Shown here: piece after piece, positions 24,801 through 38,237 of the stretch
Layout of the letters: the number at the start of each line of letters is the position of its first letter
Numbering within the stretch: the first letter of the stretch is position 1
Assembly (NCBI GenBank): GCA_029224185.1
Contig: JANZKI010000053.1
Location: forward strand, 186,001 to 250,000
Direction: 5' to 3'
DNA from: Karalla daura
Lineage: Eukaryota; Chordata; Actinopteri; Chaetodontiformes; Leiognathidae
Length of the DNA: 64,000 bases
Notes under the pieces: generated by a model
What the model was told of the DNA's origin: nothing
Seen by the model: the letters and a program-made list of their open reading frames with translations, nothing else
The model's database searches: none
Translations under genes and position numbers: made by a program

Positions 24801-25316
24801 TGTGTCTGGGTGTGTTTCTGGACATGTCAGAGCCTGTCTGGACATGTCAATGTATGGGGTCGAAAAAAAATAAATGTCTCTCGAAAGTAGGTACCAATCA
24901 ACTCCAAACGGTCTGAAACGCGCTCCTAAATAGGTCCTGGAAGGACGATTTTGAGACGAGCACTTAGTCAAATTTTCACTCGTCGGCCGACCAACGCATT
25001 CTCATGGGTACACTTTAACGGCTTATCACTCCACAACCCAACGTCCCAGAGACTTCAAATCTCGATCCGTCTGACATAATGCGGCCCTTCTGAACGCGCC
25101 GGGGCGTGTCTGGGCATGTCTGGCCATGTCGGGGCTGTGTGTCTAACTGTGTGTCTGGGTGTGTTTCTGGACACGTCAGAGCCTGTCTGGACATGTCAAT
25201 GTATGGGGTCGAAAAAAAATAAATGTCTCTCGAAAGTAGGTACCAATCAACTCCAAATGGTCCGAAACGCGCTCCTAAATAGGTCCTGGAAGGACGATTT
25301 TGACAAGAGCACTTAG
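21827..25316 (+). repeat. Sub-block m63-m72, related to m20-m29
   Basis: Ten monomers repeating the m20-m29 series, including the m23 counterpart that the 21-mer lacks. Two changes are private to this block and its copy at 40333: m67 (23226-23572) has an A11 tract and is the shortest monomer at 347 bp, and m69 (23922-24270) combines aggaccc at 67/68 with cagagac at 83, an otherwise unseen pairing. Confidence 0.9.
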
Positions 25317-25665
25317 TCAAATTTTCACTCGTCGGCCGACTAATGCATTCTTATGGGGACACTTTAACGGCTTATCACTCCACAACCCAACGTCCCAGAG
25401 ACTTCAAATCTCGATCCGTCTGACATAATGCGGCCCTTCTGAACGCGCCGGGGCGTGTCTGGGCATGTCTGGCCATGTCGGGGCTGTGTGTCTAACTGTG
25501 TGTCTGGGTGTGTTTCTGGACACGTCAGAGCCTGTCTGGACATGTCAATGTATGGGGTCGAAAAAAAATAAATGTCTCTCGAAAGTAGGTACCAATCAAC
25601 TCCAAATGGTCCGAAACGCGCTCCTAAATAGGTCCTGGAAGGACGATTTTGACAAGAGCACTTCG
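25317..25665 (+). repeat. Chimeric monomer m73 (junction of two higher-order units)
   Basis: The left part (25T with ctttaa) is that of m30 (10309), while the tail (gacaag followed by cttcg) is that of m4 or m14. Upstream monomers follow the 22-mer series and downstream monomers follow the 10-mer series, so this monomer sits on the crossover that joined the two. The same chimera recurs at 43823-44171 and 60931-61279. Confidence 0.88.
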
Positions 25666-28458
25666 TCAAATTTTCACTCGTCGGCCGACCAATGCATTCT
25701 TATGGGGACACGTGAACGGCTTATCACTCCAGGACCCAACGTCCCAGGGACTTCAAATCTCGATCCGTCTGACATAATGCGGCCCTTCTGAACACGCCAG
25801 AGCATGTCTGGGCCTGTCTGGCCATGTCGGGGCTGTGTGTCTAACTGTGTGTCTGGGTGTGTTTCTGGACATGTCAGAGCCTGTCTGGACATGTCAATGT
25901 ATGGGGTCGAAAAAAAATAAATGTCTCTCGAAAGTAGGTACCAATCAACTCCAAACGGTCTGAAACGCGCTCCTAAATAGGTCCTGGAAGGACGATTTTG
26001 ACAAGAGCACTTAGTCAAATTTTCACTCGTCGGCCGACCAATGCATTCTTATGGGGACACGTGAACGGCTTATCACTCCAGGACCCAACGTCCCAGGGAC
26101 TTCAAATCTCGATCCGTCTGACATAATGCGGCCCTTCTGAACACGCCAGAGCATGTCTGGGCATGTCTGGCCATGTCGGGGCTGTGTGTCTAACTGTGTG
26201 TCTGGGTGTGTTTCTGGACACGTCAGAGCCTGTCTGGACATGTCAATGTATGGGATCGAAAAAAAAAAAAGTCTCTCGAAAGTAGGTACCAATCAACTCC
26301 AAATGGTCCGAAACGCGCTCCTAAATAGGTCCTGGAAGGACGATTTTGAGACGAGCACTTAGTCAAATTTTCACTCGTCGGCCGACCAACGCATTCTTAT
26401 GGGGACACTTTAACGGCTTATCACTCCACAACCCAACGTCCCAGAGACTTCAAATCTCGATCCGTCTGACATAATGCGGCCCTTCTGAACGCGCCGGGGC
26501 GTGTCTGGGCATGTCTGGCCATGTCGGGGCTGTGTGTCTAACTGTGTGTCTGGGTGTGTTTCTGGACACGTCAGAGCCTGTCTGGACATGTCAATGTATG
26601 GGGTCGAAAAAAATAAATGTCTCTCGAAAGTAGGTACCAATCAACTCCAAATGGTCCGAAACGCGCTCCTAAATAGGTCCTGGAAGGACGATTTTGAGAC
26701 GAGCACTTAGTCAAATTTTCACTCGTCGGCCGACTAATGCATTCTTATGGGGACACGTGAACGGCTTATCACTCCACAACCCAACGTCCCAGAGACTTCA
26801 AATCTCGATCCGTCTGACATAATGCGGCCCTTCTGAACGCGCCGGGGCGTGTCTGGGCATGTCTGGCCATGTCGGGGCTGTGTGTCTAACTGTGTGTCTG
26901 GGTGTGTTTCTGGACACGTCAGAGCCTGTCTGGACATGTCAATGTATGGGGTCGAAAAAAAATAAATGTCTCTCGAAAGTAGGTACCAATCAACTCCAAA
27001 TGGTCCGAAACGCGCTCCTAAATAGGTCCTGGAAGGACGATTTTGACAAGAGCACTTAGTCAAATTTTCACTCGTCGGCCGACTAATGCATTCTTATGGG
27101 GACACGTGAACGGCTTATCACTCCAGGACCCAACGTCCCAGGGACTTCAAATCTCGATCCGTCTGACATAATGCGGCCCTTCTGAACACGCCAGAGCATG
27201 TCTGGGCATGTCTGGCCATGTCGGGGCTGTGTGTCTAACTGTGTGTCTGGGTGTGTTTCTGGACATGTCAGAGCCTGTCTGGACATGTCAATGTATGGGG
27301 TCGAAAAAAAATAAATGTCTCTCGAAAGTAGGTACCAATCAACTCCAAACGGTCTGAAACGCGCTCCTAAATAGGTCCTGGAAGGACGATTTTGAGACGA
27401 GCACTTAGTCAAATTTTCACTCGTCGGCCGACCAACGCATTCTTATGGGGACACTTTAACGGCTTATCACTCCACAACCCAACGTCCCAGAGACTTCAAA
27501 TCTCGATCCGTCTGACATAATGCGGCCCTTCTGAACGCGCCGGAGCGTGTCTGGGCATGTCTGGCCATGTCGGGGCTGTGTGTCTAACTGTGTGTCTGGG
27601 TGTGTTTCTGGACACGTCAGAGCCTGTCTGGACATGTCAATGTATGGGATCGAAAAAAAAAAAAAAGTCTCTCGAAAGTAGGTACCAATCAACTCCAAAT
27701 GGTCCGAAACGCGCTCCTAAATAGGTCCTGGAAGGACGATTTTGAGACGAGCACTTAGTCAAATTTTCACTCGTCGGCCGACCAACGCATTCTCATGGGG
27801 ACACTTTAACGGCTTATCACTCCACAACCCAACGTCCCAGAGACTTCAAATCTCGATCCGTCTGACATAATGCGGCCCTTCTGAACGCGCCGGAGCGTGT
27901 CTGGGCATGTCTGGCCATGTCGGGGCTGTGTGTCTAACTGTGTGTCTGGGTGTGTTTCTGGACACGTCAGAGCCTGTCTGGACATGTCAATGTATGGGAT
28001 CGAAAAAAAAAAAAAATGTCTCTCGAAAGTAGGTACCAATCAACTCCAAATGGTCCGAAACGCGCTCCTCAATAGGTCCTGGAAGGACGATTTTGACAAG
28101 AGCACTTAGTCAAATTTTCACTCGTCGGCCGACCAATGCATTCTTATGGGGACACGTGAACGGCTTATCACTCCAGGACCCAACGTCCCAGGGACTTCAA
28201 ATCTCGATCCGTCTGACATAATGCGGCCCTTCTGAACACGCCAGAGCATGTCTGGGCATGTCTGGCCATGTCGGGGCTGTGTGTCTAACTGTGTGTCTGG
28301 GTGTGTTTCTGGACATGTCAGAGCCTGTCTGGACATGTCAATGTATGGGGTCGAAAAAAAATAAATGTCTCTCGAAAGTAGGTACCAATCAACTCCAAAC
28401 GGTCTGAAACGCGCTCCTAAATAGGTCCTGGAAGGACGATTTTGACAAGAGCACTTAG
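25666..28458 (+). repeat. Sub-block m74-m81, related to m15-m22
   Basis: Eight monomers matching 5075-7867 in order at an offset of 20591 bp: 1111111 (149C), 1112222, 2222122 (A7TAAAT), 1222121, 1111112, 2222222 (A14), 2222221 (A14T, 310C), 1111111. It therefore spans the end of the 10-mer copy 2 and the start of the 22-mer, showing that this junction was itself copied. Confidence 0.9.
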
Positions 28459-28807
28459 TCAAATTTTCACTCGTCGGCCGACCAATGCATTCTTATGGGG
28501 ACACGTGAACGGCTTATCACTCCAGGACCCAACGTCCCAGGGACTTCAAATCTCGATCCGTCTGACATAATGCGGCCCTTCTGAACACGCCAGAGCATGT
28601 CTGGGCCTGTCTGGCCATGTCGGGGCTGTGTGTCTAACTGTGTGTCTGGGTGTGTTTCTGGACATGTCAGAGCCTGTCTAGACATGTCAATGTATGGGGT
28701 CGAAAAAAAATAAATGTCTCTCGAAAGTAGGTACCAATCAACTCCAAACGGTCTGAAACGCGCTCCTAAATAGGTCCTGGAAGGACGATTTTGAGACGAG
28801 CACTTAG
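28459..28807 (+). repeat. Monomer m82 with private 222A
   Basis: State 1111112 with 149C, as m38, plus a G to A change giving gtctagac near 28680. The change is seen only here and in the copy 18506 bp downstream (m135), making it a useful marker for the 53-mer duplication. Confidence 0.88.
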
Positions 28808-30208
28808 TCAAATTTTCACTCGTCGGCCGACCAACGCATTCTTATGGGGACACTTTAACGGCTTATCACTCCACAACCCAACGTCCCAGAGACTTCAAAT
28901 CTCGATCCGTCTGACATAATGCGGCCCTTCTGAACGCGCCGGAGCGTGTCTGGGCATGTCTGGCCATGTCGGGGCTGTGTGTCTAACTGTGTGTCTGGGT
29001 GTGTTTCTGGACACGTCAGAGCCTGTCTGGACATGTCAATGTATGGGATCGAAAAAAAAAAAAAAGTCTCTCGAAAGTAGGTACCAATCAACTCCAAATG
29101 GTCCGAAACGCGCTCCTAAATAGGTCCTGGAAGGACGATTTTGAGACGAGCACTTAGTCAAATTTTCACTCGTCGGCCGACCAACGCATTCTCATGGGGA
29201 CACTTTAACGGCTTATCACTCCACAACCCAACGTCCCAGAGACTTCAAATCTCGATCCGTCTGACATAATGCGGCCCTTCTGAACGCGCCGGAGCGTGTC
29301 TGGGCATGTCTGGCCATGTCGGGGCTTTGTGTCTAACTGTGTGTCTGGGTGTGTTTCTGGACACGTCAGAGCCTGTCTGGACATGTGAATGTATGGGATC
29401 GAAAAAAAAATAAATGTCTCTCGAAAGTAGGTACCAATCAACTCCAAATGGTCCGAAACGCGCTCCTAAATAGGTCCTGGAAGGACGATTTTGAGACGAG
29501 CACTTAGTCAAATTTTCACTCGTCGGCCGACCAACGCATTCTTATGGGGACACTTTAACGGCTTATCACTCCACAACCCAACGTCCCAGAGACTTCAAAT
29601 CTCGATCCGTCTGACATAATGCGGCCCTTCTGAACGCGCCGGAGCGTGTCTGGGCATGTCTGGCCATGTCGGGGCTGTGTGTCTAACTGTGTGTCTGGGT
29701 GTGTTTCTGGACACGTCAGAGCCTGTCTGGACATGTCAATGTATGGGATCGAAAAAAAAAAAAAAGTCTCTCGAAAGTAGGTACCAATCAACTCCAAATG
29801 GTCCGAAACGCGCTCCTAAATAGGTCCTGGAAGGACGATTTTGAGACGAGCACTTAGTCAAATTTTCACTCGTCGGCCGACCAACGCATTCTTATGGGGA
29901 CACTTTAACGGCTTATCACTCCACAACCCAACGTCCCAGAGACTTCAAATCTCGATCCGTCTGACATAATGCGGCCCTTCTGAACGCGCCGGAGCGTGTC
30001 TGGGCATGTCTGGCCATGTCGGGGCTGTGTGTCTAACTGTGTGTCTGGGTGTGTTTCTGGACACGTCAGAGCCTGTCTGGACATGTGAATGTATGGGATC
30101 GAAAAAAAAAAAAAATGTCTCTCGAAAGTAGGTACCAATCAACTCCAAACGGTCTGAAACGCGCTCCTAAATAGGTCCTGGAAGGACGATTTTGACAAGA
30201 GCACTTAG
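28808..30208 (+). repeat. Run of four state-2 monomers, m83-m86
   Basis: m83 and m85 are pure 2222222 with A14. m84 (29158-29507) is 2222222 but carries 36C, 170T (ctttgtg), 230G and an A9TAAAT tract, the only case where ggatcg is followed by TAAAT. m86 is 2222211, as m10. This is one of the longest stretches without a state-1 left end, and it recurs at 47314-48714. Confidence 0.9.
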
Positions 30209-31603
30209 TCAAATTTTCACTCGTCGGCGGACCAATGCATTCTTATGGGGACACGTGAACGGCTTATCACTCCAGGACCCAACGTCCCAGGGACTTCAAA
30301 TCTCTATCCGTCTGACATAATGCGGCCCTTCTGAACACGCCGGAGCATGTCTGGGCATGTCTGGCCATGTCGGGGCTGTGTGTCTAACTGTGTGTCTGGG
30401 TGTGTTTCTGGACACGTCAGAGCCTGTCTGGACATGTCAATGTATGGGATCGAAAAAAAAAAAAGTCTCTCGAAAGTAGGTACCAATCAACTCCAAATGG
30501 TCCGAAACGCGCTCCTAAATAGGTCCTGGAAGGACGATTTTGAGACGAGCACTTAGTCAAATTTTCACTCGTCGGCCGACCAACGCATTCTCATGGGGAC
30601 ACTTTAACGGCTTATCACTCCACAACCCAACGTCCCAGAGACTTCAAATCTCGATCCGTCTGACATAATGCGGCCCTTCTGAACACGCCAGAGCATGTCT
30701 GGGCATGTCTGGCCATGTCGGGGCTGTGTGTCTAACTGTGTGTCTGGGTGTGTTTCTGGACATGTCAGAGCCTGTCTGGACATGTCAATGTATGGGGTCG
30801 AAAAAAAATAAATGTCTCTCGAAAGTAGGTACCAATCAACTCCAAACGGTCTGAAACGCGCTCCTAAATAGGTCCTGGAAGGACGATTTTGAGACGAGCA
30901 CTTAGTCAAATTTTCACTCGTCGGCCGACCAACGCATTCTCATGGGTACACTTTAACGGCTTATCACTCCACAACCCAACGTCCCAGAGACTTCAAATCT
31001 CGATCCGTCTGACATAATGCGGCCCTTCTGAACGCGCCGGGGCGTGTCTGGGCATGTCTGGCCATGTCGGGGCTGTGTGTCTAACTGTGTGTCTGGGTGT
31101 GTTTCTGGACACGTCAGAGCCTGTCTGGACATGTCAATGTATGGGGTCGAAAAAAAATAAATGTCTCTCGAAAGTAGGTACCAATCAACTCCAAATGGTC
31201 CGAAACGCGCTCCTAAATAGGTCCTGGAAGGACGATTTTGACAAGAGCACTTAGTCAAATTTTCACTCGTCGGCCGACTAATGCATTCTTATGGGGACAC
31301 GTGAACGGCTTATCACTCCAGGACCCAACGTCCCAGGGACTTCAAATCTCGATCCGTCTGACATAATGCGGCCCTTCTGAACACGCCAGAGCATGTCTGG
31401 GCATGTCTGGCCATGTCGGGGCTGTGTGTCTAACTGTGTGTCTGGGTGTGTTTCTGGACATGTCAGAGCCTGTCTGGACATGTCAATGTATGGGGTCGAA
31501 AAAAAATAAATGTCTCTCGAAAGTAGGTACCAATCAACTCCAAACGGTCTGAAACGCGCTCCTAAATAGGTCCTGGAAGGACGATTTTGAGACGAGCACT
31601 TAG
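30209..31603 (+). repeat. Sub-block m87-m90, related to m32-m35
   Basis: Four monomers matching 11009-12403 at an offset of 19200 bp: 1112222 with 20G, 97T and 134G; 2211112 with 36C; 2222121 with 36C and 42T; 1111112 with 25T. The preceding m86 also matches m31, so the shared segment starts at about 29858. Confidence 0.9.
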
Positions 31604-34049
31604 TCAAATTTTCACTCGTCGGCCGACCAACGCATTCTTATGGGGACACTTTAACGGCTTATCACTCCACAACCCAACGTCCCAGAGACTTCAAATCTCG
31701 ATCCGTCTGACATAATGTGGCCCTTCTGAACGCGCCGGAGCGTGTCTGGGCATGTCTGGCCATGTCGGGGCTGTGTGTCTAACTGTGTGTCTGGGTGTGT
31801 TTCTGGACACGTCAGAGCCTGTCTGGACATGTCAATGTATGGGATCGAAAAAAAAAAATGTCTCTCGAAAGTAGGTACCAATCAACTCCAAATGGTCCGA
31901 AACGCGCTCCTAAATAGGTCCTGGAAGGACGATTTTGAGACGAGCACTTAGTCAAATTTTCACTCGTCGGCCGACCAACGCATTCTTATGGGGACACTTT
32001 AACGGCTTATCACTCCACAACCCAACGTCCCAGAGACTTCAAATCTCGATCCGTCTGACATAATGCGGCCCTTCTGAACGCGCCGGAGCGTGTCTGGGCA
32101 TGTCTGGCCATGTCGGGGCTGTGTGTCTAACTGTGTGTCTGGGTGTGTTTCTGGACATGTCAGAGCCTGTCTGGACATGTCAATGTATGGGGTCGAAAAA
32201 AAATAAATGTCTCTCGAAAGTAGGTACCAATCAACTCCAAACGGTCTGAAACGCGCTCCTAAATAGGTCCTGGAAGGACGATTTTGACAAGAGCACTTAG
32301 TCAAATTTTCACTCGTCGGCCGACCAATGCATTCTTATGGGGACACGTGAACGGCTTATCACTCCAGGACCCAACGTCCCAGGGACTTCAAATCTCGATC
32401 CGTCTGACATAATGCGGCCCTTCTGAACACGCCAGAGCATGTCTGGGCATGTCTGGCCATGTCGGGGCTGTGTGTCTAACTGTGTGTCTGGGTGTGTTTC
32501 TGGACACGTCAGAGCCTGTCTGGACATGTCAATGTATGGGGTCGAAAAAAAATAAATGTCTCTCGAAAGTAGGTACCAATCAACTCCAAATGGTCCGAAA
32601 CGCGCTCCTAAATAGGTCCTGGAAGGACGATTTTGAGACGAGCACTTAGTCAAATTTTCACTCGTCGGCCGACCAACGCATTCTTATGGGGACACTTTAA
32701 CGGCTTATCACTCCACAACCCAACGTCCCAGAGACTTCAAATCTCGATCCGTCTGACATAATGCGGCCCTTCTGAACGCGCCGGAGCGTGTCTGGGCATG
32801 TCTGGCCATGTCGGGGCTGTGTGTCTAACTGTGTGTCTGGGTGTGTTTCTGGACACGTCAGAGCCTGTCTGGACATGTCAATGTATGGGATCGAAAAAAA
32901 AAAAAAATGTCTCTCGAAAGTAGGTACCAATCAACTCCAAATGGTCCGAAACGCGCTCCTAAATAGGTCCTGGAAGGACGATTTTGAGACGAGCACTTAG
33001 TCAAATTTTCACTCGTCGGCCGACCAATGCATTCTTATGGGGACACGTGAACGGCTTATCACTCCAGGACCCAACGTCCCAGGGACTTCAAATCTCGATC
33101 CGTCTGACATAATGCGGCCCTTCTGAACACGCCAGAGCATGTCTGGGCATGTCTGGCCATGTCGGGGCTGTGTGTCTAACTGTGTGTCTGGGTGTGTTTC
33201 TGGACATGTCAGAGCCTGTCTGGACATGTCAATGTATGGGGTCGAAAAAAAATAAATGTCTCTCGAAAGTAGGTACCAATCAACTCCAAACGGTCTGAAA
33301 CGCGCTCCTAAATAGGTCCTGGAAGGACGATTTTGACAAGAGCACTTAGTCAAATTTTCACTCGTCGGCCGACCAATGCATTCTTATGGGGACACGTGAA
33401 CGGCTTATCACTCCAGGACCCAACGTCCCAGGGACTTCAAATCTCGATCCGTCTGACATAATGCGGCCCTTCTGAACACGCCAGAGCATGTCTGGGCATG
33501 TCTGGCCATGTCGGGGCTGTGTGTCTAACTGTGTGTCTGGGTGTGTTTCTGGACACGTCAGAGCCTGTCTGGACATGTCAATGTATGGGGTCGAAAAAAA
33601 ATAAATGTCTCTCGAAAGTAGGTACCAATCAACTCCAAACGGTCTGAAACGCGCTCCTAAATAGGTCCTGGAAGGACGATTTTGACAAGAGCACTTAGTC
33701 AAATTTTCACTCGTCGGCCGACCAATGCATTCTTATGGGGACACGTGAACGGCTTATCACTCCAGGACCCAACGTCCCAGGGACTTCAAATCTCGATCCG
33801 TCTGACATAATGCGGCCCTTCTGAACACGCCAGAGCATGTCTGGGCATGTCTGGCCATGTCGGGGCTGTGTGTCTAACTGTGTGTCTGGGTGTGTTTCTG
33901 GACACGTCAGAGCCTGTCTGGACATGTCAATGTATGGGATCGAAAAAAAAAAAAAATGTCTCTCGAAAGTAGGTACCAATCAACTCCAAATGGTCCGAAA
34001 CGCGCTCCTCAATAGGTCCTGGAAGGACGATTTTGAGACGAGCACTTAG
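31604..34049 (+). repeat. Sub-block m91-m97, variant combinations confined to the 53-mer
   Basis: m91 2222222 with 115T and A11T; m92 2221111; m93 1112122; m94 2222222 with A14T and 310A; m95 1111111; m96 1112111; m97 1112222 with A14T and 310C. The combinations in m91-m94, m96 and m97 are not seen outside this block and its copy at 50110-52555. At m94/m95 and m97/m98 a gagacg tail is followed by a state-1 left end, which breaks the usual linkage and marks crossover points. Confidence 0.9.
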
Positions 34050-36838
34050 TCAAATTTTCACTCGTCGGCCGACCAATGCATTCTTATGGGGACACGTGAA
34101 CGGCTTATCACTCCAGGACCCAACGTCCCAGGGACTTCAAATCTCGATCCGTCTGACATAATGCGGCCCTTCTGAACACGCCAGAGCATGTCTGGGCCTG
34201 TCTGGCCATGTCGGGGCTGTGTGTCTAACTGTGTGTCTGGGTGTGTTTCTGGACATGTCAGAGCCTGTCTGGACATGTCAATGTATGGGGTCGAAAAAAA
34301 ATAAATGTCTCTCGAAAGTAGGTACCAATCAACTCCAAACGGTCTGAAACGCGCTCCTAAATAGGTCCTGGAAGGACGATTTTGACAAGAGCACTTAGTC
34401 AAATTTTCACTCGTCGGCCGACCAATGCATTCTTATGGGGACACGTGAACGGCTTATCACTCCAGGACCCAACGTCCCAGGGACTTCAAATCTCGATCCG
34501 TCTGACATAATGCGGCCCTTCTGAACACGCCAGAGCATGTCTGGGCATGTCTGGCCATGTCGGGGCTGTGTGTCTAACTGTGTGTCTGGGTGTGTTTCTG
34601 GACACGTCAGAGCCTGTCTGGACATGTCAATGTATGGGATCGAAAAAAAAAAAAGTCTCTCGAAAGTAGGTACCAATCAACTCCAAATGGTCCGAAACGC
34701 GCTCCTAAATAGGTCCTGGAAGGACGATTTTGAGACGAGCACTTAGTCAAATTTTCACTCGTCGGCCGACCAACGCATTCTTATGGGGACACTTTAACGG
34801 CTTATCACTCCACAACCCAACGTCCCAGAGACTTCAAATCTCGATCCGTCTGACATAATGCGGCCCTTCTGAACGCGCCGGGGCGTGTCTGGGCATGTCT
34901 GGCCATGTCGGGGCTGTGTGTCTAACTGTGTGTCTGGGTGTGTTTCTGGACACGTCAGAGCCTGTCTGGACATGTCAATGTATGGGGTCGAAAAAAAATA
35001 AATGTCTCTCGAAAGTAGGTACCAATCAACTCCAAATGGTCCGAAACGCGCTCCTAAATAGGTCCTGGAAGGACGATTTTGACAAGAGCACTTAGTCAAA
35101 TTTTCACTCGTCGGCCGACCAATGCATTCTTATGGGGACACGTGAACGGCTTATCACTCCAGGACCCAACGTCCCAGGGACTTCAAATCTCGATCCGTCT
35201 GACATAATGCGGCCCTTCTGAACACGCCAGAGCATGTCTGGGCCTGTCTGGCCATGTCGGGGCTGTGTGTCTAACTGTGTGTCTGGGTGTGTTTCTGGAC
35301 ATGTCAGAGCCTGTCTGGACATGTCAATGTATGGGGTCGAAAAAAAATAAATGTCTCTCGAAAGTAGGTACCAATCAACTCCAAACGGTCTGAAACGCGC
35401 TCCTAAATAGGTCCTGGAAGGACGATTTTGACAAGAGCACTTAGTCAAATTTTCACTCGTCGGCCGACCAATGCATTCTTATGGGGACACGTGAACGGCT
35501 TATCACTCCAGGACCCAACGTCCCAGGGACTTCAAATCTCGATCCGTCTGACATAATGCGGCCCTTCTGAACACGCCAGAGCATGTCTGGGCATGTCTGG
35601 CCATGTCGGGGCTGTGTGTCTAACTGTGTGTCTGGGTGTGTTTCTGGACACGTCAGAGCCTGTCTGGACATGTCAATGTATGGGATCGAAAAAAAAAAAA
35701 GTCTCTCGAAAGTAGGTACCAATCAACTCCAAATGGTCCGAAACGCGCTCCTAAATAGGTCCTGGAAGGACGATTTTGAGACGAGCACTTAGTCAAATTT
35801 TCACTCGTCGGCCGACCAACGCATTCTTATGGGGACACTTTAACGGCTTATCACTCCACAACCCAACGTCCCAGAGACTTCAAATCTCGATCCGTCTGAC
35901 ATAATGCGGCCCTTCTGAACGCGCCGGGGCGTGTCTGGGCATGTCTGGCCATGTCGGGGCTGTGTGTCTAACTGTGTGTCTGGGTGTGTTTCTGGACACG
36001 TCAGAGCCTGTCTGGACATGTCAATGTATGGGGTCGAAAAAAATAAATGTCTCTCGAAAGTAGGTACCAATCAACTCCAAATGGTCCGAAACGCGCTCCT
36101 AAATAGGTCCTGGAAGGACGATTTTGAGACGAGCACTTAGTCAAATTTTCACTCGTCGGCCGACTAATGCATTCTTATGGGGACACGTGAACGGCTTATC
36201 ACTCCACAACCCAACGTCCCAGAGACTTCAAATCTCGATCCGTCTGACATAATGCGGCCCTTCTGAACGCGCCGGGGCGTGTCTGGGCATGTCTGGCCAT
36301 GTCGGGGCTGTGTGTCTAACTGTGTGTCTGGGTGTGTTTCTGGACACGTCAGAGCCTGTCTGGACATGTCAATGTATGGGGTCGAAAAAAAATAAATGTC
36401 TCTCGAAAGTAGGTACCAATCAACTCCAAATGGTCCGAAACGCGCTCCTAAATAGGTCCTGGAAGGACGATTTTGACAAGAGCACTTAGTCAAATTTTCA
36501 CTCGTCGGCCGACTAATGCATTCTTATGGGGACACGTGAACGGCTTATCACTCCAGGACCCAACGTCCCAGGGACTTCAAATCTCGATCCGTCTGACATA
36601 ATGCGGCCCTTCTGAACACGCCAGAGCATGTCTGGGCATGTCTGGCCATGTCGGGGCTGTGTGTCTAACTGTGTGTCTGGGTGTGTTTCTGGACATGTCA
36701 GAGCCTGTCTGGACATGTCAATGTATGGGGTCGAAAAAAAATAAATGTCTCTCGAAAGTAGGTACCAATCAACTCCAAACGGTCTGAAACGCGCTCCTAA
36801 ATAGGTCCTGGAAGGACGATTTTGAGACGAGCACTTAG
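34050..36838 (+). repeat. Sub-block m98-m105, related to m2-m9
   Basis: Series 1111111 (149C), 1112222, 2222121, 1111111 (149C), 1112222, 2222122 (A7TAAAT), 1222121, 1111112, the same as 540-3328, except that m100 ends cttag where m4 ends cttcg. The internal trimer duplication of the 10-mer is preserved. Confidence 0.9.
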
Positions 36839-38237
36839 TCAAATTTTCACTCGTCGGCCGACCAACGCATTCTTATGGGGACACTTTAACGGCTTATCAC
36901 TCCACAACCCAACGTCCCAGAGACTTCAAATCTCGATCCGTCTGACATAATGCGGCCCTTCTGAACGCGCCGGAGCGTGTCTGGGCATGTCTGGCCATGT
37001 CGGGGCTGTGTGTCTAACTGTGTGTCTGGGTGTGTTTCTGGACACGTCAGAGCCTGTCTGGACATGTCAATGTATGGGATCGAAAAAAAAAAAAAAGTCT
37101 CTCGAAAGTAGGTACCAATCAACTCCAAATGGTCCGAAACGCGCTCCTAAATAGGTCCTGGAAGGACGATTTTGAGACGAGCACTTAGTCAAATTTTCAC
37201 TCGTCGGCCGACCAACGCATTCTCATGGGGACACTTTAACGGCTTATCACTCCACAACCCAACGTCCCAGAGACTTCAAATCTCGATCCGTCTGACATAA
37301 TGCGGCCCTTCTGAACGCGCCGGAGCGTGTCTGGGCATGTCTGGCCATGTCGGGGCTGTGTGTCTAACTGTGTGTCTGGGTGTGTTTCTGGACACGTCAG
37401 AGCCTGTCTGGACATGTCAATGTATGGGATCGAAAAAAAAAAAAAATGTCTCTCGAAAGTAGGTACCAATCAACTCCAAATGGTCCGAAACGCGCTCCTC
37501 AATAGGTCCTGGAAGGACGATTTTGACAAGAGCACTTAGTCAAATTTTCACTCGTCGGCCGACCAATGCATTCTTATGGGGACACGTGAACGGCTTATCA
37601 CTCCAGGACCCAACGTCCCAGGGACTTCAAATCTCGATCCGTCTGACATAATGCGGCCCTTCTGAACACGCCAGAGCATGTCTGGGCATGTCTGGCCATG
37701 TCGGGGCTGTGTGTCTAACTGTGTGTCTGGGTGTGTTTCTGGACATGTCAGAGCCTGTCTGGACATGTCAATGTATGGGGTCGAAAAAAAATAAATGTCT
37801 CTCGAAAGTAGGTACCAATCAACTCCAAACGGTCTGAAACGCGCTCCTAAATAGGTCCTGGAAGGACGATTTTGACAAGAGCACTTAGTCAAATTTTCAC
37901 TCGTCGGCCGACCAATGCATTCTTATGGGGACACGTGAACGGCTTATCACTCCAGGACCCAACGTCCCAGGGACTTCAAATCTCGATCCGTCTGACATAA
38001 TGCGGCCCTTCTGAACACGCCAGAGCATGTCTGGGCCTGTCTGGCCATGTCGGGGCTGTGTGTCTAACTGTGTGTCTGGGTGTGTTTCTGGACATGTCAG
38101 AGCCTGTCTGGACATGTCAATGTATGGGGTCGAAAAAAAATAAATGTCTCTCGAAAGTAGGTACCAATCAACTCCAAACGGTCTGAAACGCGCTCCTAAA
38201 TAGGTCCTGGAAGGACGATTTTGACAAGAGCACTTAG
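36839..38237 (+). repeat. Sub-block m106-m109, related to m20-m23
   Basis: 2222222 (A14), 2222221 (36C, A14T, 310C), 1111111 and 1111111 with 149C, as at 6818-8216. After m109 the series jumps to the m39 counterpart. Confidence 0.89.
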
